This document shows, one piece after another, positions 30,172 to 39,257 of a DNA stretch of 64,000 nucleotides. Below the pieces are notes generated by a model. The model worked only from the letters and a program-made list of their open reading frames with translations, made no database searches and was not told the DNA's origin. The stretch is from Steinernema hermaphroditum (Eukaryota > Nematoda > Chromadorea > Rhabditida > Steinernematidae): assembly GCA_030435675.1 (NCBI GenBank), contig CM059622.1, positions 9,548,001 to 9,612,000 on the forward strand, given 5' to 3'. Positions within the stretch are counted from its first letter, which is position 1, and every line of letters starts with the position of its first letter. The position numbers were made by a program, and so were the translations under genes.

Positions 30172-33100
30172 CTCTGAAAAGGGCCGAGTTGGATGGGCGC
30201 GGAACAGGCACGAGCCACGAAGCCCGCGGAATGCTCGGTGATCCCAATGAACGAATTGGAACCGACGGGCCTTGATCAAGGGTAGATATCACTTTTGAGG
30301 AGAGCCGTTGGGGCGTGCGAATGAGCCACGCCCCCGTTTAGAATAATGCCGGCGCCGCCCCGACGGCGCCGGCGATAAGGCGCGGCAGAGCCCTCGCTTG
30401 AGAGGGGCTGATCCCAGAAAGCAGAATAGAAGTGACCGGGAAGTGACTAAGTGGCCATCCCAGAGCCGCGAAGTGGCTTCAAGGAAGCATGGGAGCCCGG
30501 CGACGGGAGGAGAAAGCAAGGGGACCGCGGTATATGAACCCTTCGGCGGATTCGTCGATGGATTCGATTTCGAAAGACGATTATTCATCGCGTATTTTCG
30601 GTTTTCGACGACGGATTTCACGTGATGTTAGCGAAATCGCTCTAATTAGGTTACCCTCGGACGCGCGATATCGGGATTACCTACTTCCTTACCCAACAAC
30701 ATCGGAAGGCGTGGTCGCCGAAGGCGAAAACACGAGGAGCATCCGGTGTCGGCCTCTGGAGCCCTCTGGAGCCGCCAGCTCACACAACCGGGGTGGATGT
30801 TTTTTGGTCACCGAAGGAGACTCGGCCTTCTGCGGTTCGGCCTCGAGGCCTAAGCACAAAGTGGGTCAGCAGCAGTTCGACTGACCCGGTGTCCCACTTC
30901 GGGCGCTCTCCTCGGTTCGCACACTCTCTACGGAACCCCTCCGCTGCCTTCGAAGGACCCGCGTCAAAAAAACAACGAAAGCGTTCTGTCGTCATTGGAG
31001 GCACAATCACGGTCAAGTTCACCGGCGAACAAACCAGCCGGCGGAACGACGCACCGGCCGGAGCGGGAAGGTACGAAGGGAACGAGGAAGGAGGGGTGCA
31101 CTTTCGCAAAAAAGCGAATTATCTGATCTCCAGAGGACGTGGAGGGCGAAAGTGAAGGCAGAATCGAGAGGACATCGATAATCATTGGATTTTTTTTTTT
31201 GGATTTTTCGCGCATTTGCCACCCCTGAAGTGTGCAGTGCGCCACCTACAGTACCCTTCTAGGACATAGCGTCCTCGGTATTGGCCGACCGTTCGGGCCC
31301 AACTGCTACCGTACCTCTCTGGGTGCAGGCACGTATTATCTCATGTTATCTTCCGTCGACGCGATCAACCCGGTCGCCCTTCGTCGTGCTATGTAACATT
31401 GTGCTTCTGCGCGCCGCTAGGATCAATGTCCTGTATGTGGAGCACTCTTATCCCACGGCGCCCGGCGATCAACAAATACCCTAAGGGGATCAAAGACGGA
31501 GCTAATTAGACACGCGCGAATTATGCGTAATCGTCACAAGCGCGTTTTCACGCGGTCGCACCGCTTGACATTGACGGATTATTGTGGAAAAAAGTACGAA
31601 ACCGGGTCACTGAACACCGTGTACCTGGTACCCTTCCGTGGGTGGCAGCTGCCGTCGCCGACGTCGGCATCCACCGCCACTGCAAATACTGCAGTGGATG
31701 CAAATTGCGCCTCGCAGTCGCGGTCGATTAAGTTTCATTTTTCTCATATCGGCGGCGGATCAGCTCACGGCTGTCACCATCAAGTTCAAGGTTTGTCGCT
31801 GCGGGCGACGGTCATCGGCGTCGCGGGGAGCGCACGGACGCGGGGCGCCGAGAGAAAAAGAGCGCCGGGTCGAGGAGTTTCATGCTGTGTGGCGACGTGG
31901 TGCCGCCCGGCGATGGACAATGCCGGGCTCGGAGCGGAGGCCCAAAAAAGGGTACGCCGGGGAATTCAAAAAGGTGCCCGGGCGAAGCTGCCACCCTGTG
32001 CCGTCGCCGGCCGCGACGGCCTTGTCCGGCCGAGGGAAATTATCTGCCGACTGATCGAATTCGAGGACTCCCGAAGGCACCCTTACGTGCTCCAGGCCGG
32101 TGAGGACTCGGCTAATTACGGTACATTGCGTGATTATGGACTCTGGTGCTGGAGGGCATGAGGGTCTATAGGGCACCGGGCCGGTTGGGTAAGAAAGAGG
32201 ACCGCCGATGGTCAAAACATTTTCTCTGAGGCGCAAAAGAGAAAAGAACGGACAGCTACGGTAGCAGGAGCTTTGCCGGAAGAGGCTCAGAATCGGGGAG
32301 GGAAGGGGAAAGTCACCTTGCAAGGAAGAAAACGGTCAACGAAGGCGACGAATGAGTTGTCAGTGACTGCCACGGGAAGTGATCGGAAGCCGAGAAGAGG
32401 CAAAAAAGCGTCTGAAAAACAGTCGGCGATATCGATACGATCGAGGCGACTGGCCGCGTAATGAATACACGAAGAACGAAAGAGGACGATGATATCGATT
32501 AATAAGCGATTCGATCTCGACGACGGCGTGGCTCGAGACGTCCGAAGACGGAGGAAACGGGCGGAATCGGCCGTCCGCGCCGACGCCTCCGAGCCGACTA
32601 ACGGAGAGAGGCTAGCAGGCTTACGGTGGATCGGTGGATGCCCCGAGGCTATGATCCGGGGCGCCGCCCACTCTCGAGCCAGTCGCCGCCGTCCATTTAG
32701 CCGCTCGCGACGTTGCAAAGCTGCGCAGAAGCCCTCGGAGATCGGATCGCGCGCGGAACAACAGGATCGGCCGTGAAAACAACCCGAAGCAGAGCGAAGC
32801 TGCTGCTGGAGGAGCCTGAAGGCTAGAGGCGGCGCGCGGGCGGGCGACTGGAACCTCGGCCTCCTCGTCCAAGAAGCGGCGAAGCGCGGCGCGCCAGGCC
32901 AAGCCGGATATCCAGGGTCGAAAGAATGCGTCGAAAGAAGTCGAGCAGATAATGGAAATTCCTTCTGCTGCAGTGCCCCAGGCTCGCCAAACAAAACAAA
33001 CAGTCCGTGGACGACCTGCAGGATTCCGGCGCTCCCCGGCTGTTGAAATCGCCCCCTAGGGCTGGCTCCCGACGATCGCGCAATCGCTGACGCGACGCTC

Positions 33101-34757
33101 CCGATCCCAGAAACGATGTCAGATGGAAACCGAGCAGGAAACGAGCAGTGACGCCGCGTACCCGGCCGATCGCTCAAGGGTAAACAACAACTCAGTCGCT
33201 CGGTCGCGAATTCCAATTATGTATGCATCCGAGGATGACGAACGCGGCGCTCCCGACCCCGCGGAGAACTTTCGCCAAAACACCGACGCGCGGAGGAATA
33301 TGTGGGTAAGCAACGTCATACCGTACCACGAGAAGCCTGAGAGGGGCGCCCCGAGTCAACCCTTCCAGGGTCGTGCCATAGCCCAGTGGGGTCAACTTGA
33401 GTCGGTTGTTCTTCTCTGATTTCTTTCCTCAGTGGCCGATTTGTTGTGGTGGGGGCAAGATAGGTGAACTTTTCACTTTCATGCGGACTCAACACTTCAA
33501 CGATTTTGCGCATTCAAAAGTCGCTGGTCTTTGGCTTATTGTCCCTTTTTTCAAGTAGATCGAGACTCAAAACACTGGCAGGGTGCAGGACTGAAGGAGC
33601 CAAAGGTCGAACTGTTTTGTTCCCTTTCGTAATTTGTATTCCGCGGCTGCGCCCAATTGTGACTGGTCATTCATCCTATGACCTTCAAAAGTTCCGCGAA
33701 GAGACGGCGTTTCTCAGTGCACATTGTTTTGTGCCTTCCCCGCCGTTCTCCTCGCACCTTCGCTCCCGGAAGCACTGACCATGCCTGTGGGTGACTCAGA
33801 GGCACCCTATCCCTGGCGCTCGGCGCTCAGAGTTCGGAAGTTTCGGAGGAAAACGCGACGGCGTCACGCTTCACGTCGTCGGCGATCGAAGACAACAAAG
33901 GGTCCAGATCGTCGGGGATTGCGAAAAAAAGCGTCTCATGACTTAATCCCATCAGAGACCGAAGATTGGCGCCTTCTTTGTTGTCTTACCCGTCCATAAC
34001 GTAGCTCAAATGGCCAAGAAGCGGGCAGAAGCCGCGATTCGATGACGGAATCGCGCTGTGATGACGCGATCGCGCGCTCTGTTTGCGTCGAGATCCGCCA
34101 CGAAAACAGAAGTTGGATAATCTCGAGGAAAAATGCCCTTGGGTCACTATGTTGCTTTGTTGCGCGCGAATCGCTCGAGGCGCTCTCGACGCCACACACC
34201 GATTCCTTGTAAGTTCATCGAAAGCGAAACGCGAGAACCAACCGGATTCCGACTTCTTCCTTCGGTCCTTCCCAACATCGCCTCCGAATCGTACCGAGAA
34301 CAAACAAAGGCCGTCTTTTGGTGCGAGAGCAAACTACGATGCGGAGAAGTTTCTTCCCACTTTTCCTCGTCCTGGAAAATAGCTTCGACCGTGGACAAGC
34401 GAGAGGACTCGAGAAACACACATATCCAACATGACTCATATCCCCACCTCCTCGGCAAGATGGAGCTGGGATCATCTACTGGGAGAAAACAAGGATCTGA
34501 TGCCTTTTTCTGGATGGTTAAGGTTCTATGTATTGCTGAAAGAAAAGCTTTCTTCAACTGCTGTGCAGCAGATGCCTTCTGAATCTCCCCAAGCACCACA
34601 ATGCAGTAGGAGAAGCCGCCCAGTTTGGCACACATGAGAGAGCTGGTTAGAAGTGGACAGGCACGCGAAGATGTTTATAACCGTGAATATTTAAACGTGT
34701 TAGAGTTAAGTGTCACCGTGGTTTGTACAGATAGGCGCTGGAGTGTCGGCGAGAGGC
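30172..34757. other. 4.6-kb GC-rich region without a gene I can support
   Basis: Many overlapping open frames exist, up to 309 codons on the reverse strand at 32,287-33,216. All are Arg/Ser/Pro/Ala-biased, open in several frames at once, and lack domains, signal peptides and plausible short introns. TACCGTA-type heptamers occur at 31,307, 32,117 and 32,257. A regulatory or non-coding RNA role cannot be judged here. Confidence 0.5.
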
Positions 34758-35027
34758 TCACTTCTTGCCGACCTGATAGGCCCCGGCGGGGGCGGAGTAG
34801 GCGGCAGCGTAGGGGGCTCTGAAATATGTCTGGGACTTACTGTAGCTTATGCAGCGTTACCCTCCGCAGGGCATGGGGCACGAGGGAGTGGAGCAGCAGT
34901 TTCCGCCGAAGAGGCCCGGGATGCAGGCTTCGACGACGGGGGCGGCGGTGGAGGCGACGAGGAGGAGGACGACGAAGAAGGCGAACTGAAAGGTGATGAG
35001 CGGGGTTGAGGTCTTCTTGGGTACCAT
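34758..35027 (-). CDS. small secreted Cys-rich, Ala/Tyr/Pro-tailed protein (family A, member 1)
   Basis: Two exons, 35,027-34,861 and 34,819-34,758, with a 41-nt intron that contains CTACAGTA. Signal peptide-like MVPKKTSTPLITFQFAFFVV...LLVASTAAPVVEA, mature start CIPGLFGGNCCSTPSCPMPC, then APYAAAYSAPAGAYQVGKK. The layout of signal, CC/C-x(n)-C motif, Tyr/Ala/Pro tail and terminal GKK is shared with the gene at 37,314-37,546. Short nematode proteins of this kind are often cuticle- or secretion-associated, but function here is not known. Confidence 0.75.
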
Positions 35028-36205
35028 TTCGGAGCGGAGGAGACGAGGAGGTGGAGGCCGAGGTGAGTGGTGATCGAGTGACCACTGGGCGCCTTTATAC
35101 GCGGCTCCGGTGCCGGTTTGCAGCTTTTTTCCTGTCCGTGTCGTCCAGAGCCCATTTCCCACAAATTGCCACACATTCCGAGGACTTCTTTCTCCGAGAC
35201 GGATCTCCTTCACGCGACGCTGCGCTTCTTCGAAGGCACACGCCCCGCCCCATCCGATCCCAAAAAATGGGATTTCGCCCCGACGCTCACCTCGATCCAG
35301 ATTCTCCCCTCCTCCACGACTCCACGCTGTTTGCCCCTCGACCGTCCGAAAACCCTCGACCATCACGGGTGACCCTGAGAAGGCTCCGAGGACCCTTTAG
35401 CCCCTTTAGGACCCATATTAGCAGCGGTCTTCCTGTTATTTGCAACAGCGCTGCTGTAGCCCACCGAATCCTCGAATCTGATCCCATGTTCTGTGGTGGT
35501 CAACCGAGCGTTACTCCTCATAGTAAAGTCATCTTCTTCCCAAACACACAAAGCACTGTTCCTTCACTTCAAGGCGATGGATGCTATTGGGTGGCGGCAT
35601 GAATAGGCATCGTGTAAATTGGGGCGCTTCCAATTGGTCAGAGAGGACCAAGGCGCTAAAAGCTCGCAAAATGATCCGAAAAGTTACAAAAAAGGGCGTG
35701 TGTAAAGTTGATCTCTATAGCAGCTCCTTATCCTAATCTGTCTTGTTAGCGGTACATGTAGGACCTACTTAGCGCTATCTGACCATATCATGTACTTTTA
35801 GAAAGGCTACGATATCGCAAAACAACACCTCGATCCGAATACCTTTACAAACTTAGTAAATTACTTGAAAAATAAACCCTCAGAAGCTTCCGCCATTATT
35901 GCTACCCACATCCAAGGGCTTGTCTTCGCGTATATGTTTCCGTCTCGGTCCATAGTCAGATGGTCAGTGCCACTGAACATGCGTGGTTGAACAAGGTTAC
36001 TTAGCTGGTTAATTGCTGTTTGTCACCGCAGATCTCCTCGTGGGACATCACTCCTCTCTCCCTCCTCCTCTCCGTAGTCAGCTTTTTGTCGCTGGTGACT
36101 ATCTCGGCTGTCACCCCTTCAAAGGACGACATTGCATTTACTGGGATGAGACCTCGGAGAGTTCGCAACACAAATATACAAACAAAACAATGGAGAAGGG
36201 GCGTT
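35028..36205. other. intergenic between small secreted-protein genes
   Basis: No supported gene. Open frames are on the opposite strand and lack motifs. Confidence 0.45.
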
Positions 36206-36805
36206 CTATCCTTGCACATACACTCCCTTCTTCGGCGGGACACCGTATCCTCCGCCGCCGCCGGTGACTGGGGGAGGGGCGACGCCGCCACCGCTGCCAT
36301 AGGACCCAGATCCAGAAGACGGAGGCGGGGGAGGGGGAGGGGCTACGACCAAAGGTCCGTAGGGTCCGGCGCCGCTTCCCGTCGCATATCCTCCAGAGGG
36401 GCCAAGAGGGTAGCTGATGGGGCCGGGCGATCCTCCGTAGGGGGAAGGAAGTGGAGGCGGAGGGGGAGGAGGCAGCTGTGGCGGCACCACGGGCTGCACT
36501 GGCGGCAGATAAGGCGCCGGAGGCTGGGCGTAGCCCGAAGACGGAGACGGCGGAGGTGGAGGGACGATCGCCGGCTGGGGAAGGATCTCGGGAGGTGCGT
36601 TGTACCTGAAGCGCGTCCTCAGAGGAGGCCTTTGTGCAAAGACTTACTGGGAGCTGACGCATGGCTGGCCCTGACAGCCGACGGTGGAGGGGCCACAGCA
36701 GCCACCCCCGCCGGCAGGACTAAGACCATAGCCGCCGAGGCAGCCGAGGGCAGGCGGGGCGCCGAGGAGGGCAAAGAGGATGAAAACGGAGACGGTCGTA
36801 CTCAT
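36206..36805 (-). CDS. secreted Pro/Gly-rich extracellular protein
   Basis: Two exons, 36,805-36,648 and 36,605-36,206, with a 42-nt intron. Signal peptide MSTTVSVFILFALLGAPPALG, then a short Cys-rich head (CLGGYGLSPAGGGGCCGP, CQGQPC), followed by a long Pro/Gly/Tyr/Ser-rich region with runs of 6-7 prolines (PPPPPPPLPSPYGG, VVAPPPPPPPSSG) and the end GVPPKKGVYVQG. Composition suggests a structural matrix, eggshell or cuticle-linked protein (inference). It sits between two smaller secreted-protein genes on the same strand, which suggests a local cluster. Confidence 0.75.
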
Positions 36806-37251
36806 TCGACGAGTGTGGAGAACTCGAGTGTGGAGGGCTTAAGTAATGGGTGGGGGCGGGTCCTCGCGAGGACAACAGGATTTGCGGGATTTCGCTCTTC
36901 GAGGCAATAGCCCGTGTAATCGAAGAGCCGCGCTCCGATTCAGGTCACAAGGAATCGGCGAATTTGCATATATCCGGGTGCGGACCGCCAACAGAGGCTA
37001 GTTTGCACTTTCGCGCGCATCTTCGAGGGATTAACGAGGCGCGCCCAAGCGATTCGAACGGCGATTTCGCTTTCGTTTGAGAGGATCGTTTTCGGAGTGC
37101 TCGAAACGAGCGCTTGTAAAGGGCGACGTCGATCCGGAACTCGGGAACCCTTTTGCCATTCGACTGCTGCAGCAAACTACCGCAATACACTTTAAGAACG
37201 TCGATCAGAATGGTCCTGGTACCTTCGGGATGCATGTACTTGAGTGTTACA

Positions 37252-37257
37252 TTTATT
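37252..37257 (-). terminator. AATAAA polyadenylation signal for the 37.3-kb gene
   Basis: Reverse-strand AATAAA about 57 nt downstream of the TGA at 37,314. Confidence 0.55.
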
Positions 37258-37313
37258 CGGGAATTGACCACAAAGAGAAAGAGAGAAATAAATAGCGTCG
37301 AGGCGAGCTGCTC

Positions 37314-37546
37314 TCACTTCTTGCCGGAGTAGGCCGGCGCGGCGTAAGACGGCGCGTGAGGGGCCACGGCGACGACGGCGTATCTGAATGCGCGAAGGGT
37401 CACTCCGGGGGAAAGGGCGCTTACGAGGGACACTTGGAGTGGGAAGGGCACGAAGAGTGGGAGCAGCAGTTGCCTCCGAGGGAGAGGCACCCGACGGAGG
37501 TACCGACGAGAGCGACGAAGATGAGCAGGAGACGAGCGAAGCGAAT
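37314..37546 (-). CDS. small secreted Cys-rich protein, family A member 2, without an AUG start
   Basis: Paralogue of 34,758-35,027: hydrophobic RFARLLLIFVALVGTSVG, then CLSLGGNCCSHSSCPSHSKC, a 41-nt intron, and YAVVAVAPHAPSYAAPAYSG ending KK. The frame upstream of the hydrophobic stretch meets a TGA 18 nt before ATT CGC with no ATG and no AG acceptor between, so a normal start is missing. The nearest candidates are CTT, CTG or ATT codons. It may be translated from a near-cognate codon, be a recent pseudogene, or contain a base error (ATT for ATG). The intact splice and stop and a polyadenylation signal argue it was recently functional. Confidence 0.55.
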
Positions 37547-38120
37547 GTTCGGGAGAAGTCAGAGGCGCTTAAGTAGCTGCTCGTCTCCAATTAGCTGACT
37601 GGTTCGAAGAGAAAAACGGCGCTGACCGCCTTTTGTAAATTCGGCGAATGAAAGAAGAGCAGAAGAAGGTGACTAAATCATACAAATTAGAGGACTTGAC
37701 GACTGGCAAGACGGCTGGACGGAGCCGCGTGCGCTGCCTAATTGTCACTGCTGTGCAAGAAGTCCCTGATCACTCGCTGCACATCATCTGCGTCCTCTGA
37801 CCGGTCCCGCTTGGCATCTCCCTTTCACTGACTTGGATTCTACGGTTTCTGCTTACGTTTAGTGTGCAGAGTGTGCCGTGTTTAGAGATTAGCCATCCTC
37901 TTTGATTTGTTCGTTACGTTGCAGATTGGGAATCCCTAACATCATCGGAACTCGAACTTCGACTGCTACTCGAAGTGACCTCCTGCTTGTCCGCTGTACC
38001 CACACAACAAAGGTTCATTGTAACGTAACAAACAACAGAATGAGCCAAAAATTTCGCATTCGGACCCGTTTCATCACGAAGATGTAAAGATCGACAGAAA
38101 CAAATGGCGATGGCGCACGT
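37547..38120. other. intergenic, no feature seen
   Basis: Upstream flank of the 37.3-kb gene and 3' flank of POP4. No recognisable element. Confidence 0.45.
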
Positions 38121-38676
38121 TCATCGCAGGAGGTGTGGAACTGTGTTGCGGCTCCGCAGCCGCTTTCCTCGCAAAAAGCTCCGCTGCAGCACTGCATCGC
38201 CAAATAACGTAAACACTCTGCCGTCCAAGGCAAACTGGAAGCTGGCGCCGGCCTTCGGGAGCGCTAAACAGCGGAGCTCAGTGGTACACTTGCCCAGGAC
38301 ACTTACTCAGAACTCTGTCTTGTTTCGTGATTATCTGGAAGGTGCGCCGTGTTTCGTGGATGACGATCCCTACACGTCCGATCAGATTCCTGCAAGGGGA
38401 GTCGGAGACGATCAACAAGCATCCGTGGTAGTCGGCCTTGATCATCCGCTCGTCAGGAGTGATGTCCCCGATCAGACTCGAAAAGTAGGCGCACCAGAGT
38501 TCGTAGATGGACTGGAACTGACTGTATCTAAACGACAGCTCTTCGCATGCAAGGAACAGAGTCCCTTACTTCAGATCCTTCGCCTCCTTTAGCAAATTTT
38601 GACGCTGTTCCATGGGGTGCTCCTTCTCGGGCTTCGGCTTCCTCATCTGCTTCTCCAACAGCATAATGTGTGACAT
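38121..38676 (-). CDS. pop4: ribonuclease P/MRP protein subunit POP4 (RPP29)
   Basis: Nuclear/nucleolar subunit that binds the RNase P RNA and supports 5' processing of pre-tRNA. Three exons, 38,676-38,570, 38,527-38,307 and 38,263-38,121, with introns of 42 and 43 nt. Basic N-terminal helix (MEQRQNLLKEAKDLKYSQF), IYELWCAYFSSLIG, then the Rpp29 Sm-like barrel: MIKADYHGCLLIVSDSPCRN, LIGRVGIVIHETRRTFQIIT, KQDRVLTLPKAG, FQFALDGRVFTLFGDAVLQR and a basic end. The KAD-x-HG and ETRRTFQIITK motifs are diagnostic. It is shorter at the N-terminus than the human protein. A TTGTTGCAG acceptor lies about 36 nt before the ATG. Confidence 0.88.
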
Positions 38677-38743
38677 TCTGATACGGCGCCTCTCGCTTCA
38701 CGTCAAAATCCCTGCAACAATCAGCATCGCAGTGAGGAGAACT

Positions 38744-38954
38744 ATACTCTGTTTTTTTTTTCGATCACAAAATCGGCCTTCAATCATCTCGTTGTGGGAC
38801 TCAGAAATCTGATCCAACGCGTTGAAAACGATGAAACAAGCGCACGAAGTTCGCATGTTCGCTCGTCGTTTTCAACGCGTTGGATCAGATTTCTGAGTCC
38901 CACAACGAGGTGATTGAAGGCCGATTTTGTGATCGAAAAAAAAAACAGAGTATA
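38744..38954. repeat. fold-back element, arms of about 90 bp
   Basis: TATACTCTGTTTTTTTTTTC...CAACGCGTTGAAAACGA is mirrored as TCGTTTTCAACGCGTTGG...CAGAGTATA around a loop of about 40 nt. It lies just upstream of POP4. The complement in the loop-proximal arm is essentially perfect over GGATCAGATTTCTGAGTCCC. MITE-like, non-coding. Confidence 0.8.
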
Positions 38955-39257
38955 AGACATCCACGCGAATTGTCACGAGAAGCATGTACTGTACCGTCGA
39001 CAAACGGGTACTCAAGGGGTGAGAAGTATAAAGCGTTTCGGTTTACGTACGTTCCCACGACAGAGACGACCAGTTCCGCGCCACCGACAAAATTTTATTA
39101 ATTACATGTATAGTTTAAATATAGGAACAACAGATAATAACAATAGCCGTTCCCGCTAATATTTACATCTCCAGTCTAGGTCTTATAAGTTAATATCCCA
39201 AGAAGTAACCCTCGGCTGTTTTACAGGCTCTCTGATTATGCTGATTTGGACGTCTAT

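Noticed and set aside
32287..33216. 309-codon open frame on the reverse strand
   Set aside because: Arg/Ser/Pro/Ala-rich composition, overlaps other long open frames in a GC-rich stretch, and has no domain, signal peptide or short introns. Probably a chance frame.
38104..38592. 162-codon open frame on the + strand
   Set aside because: Antisense of POP4; the reverse strand gives the diagnostic Rpp29 motifs and good introns.
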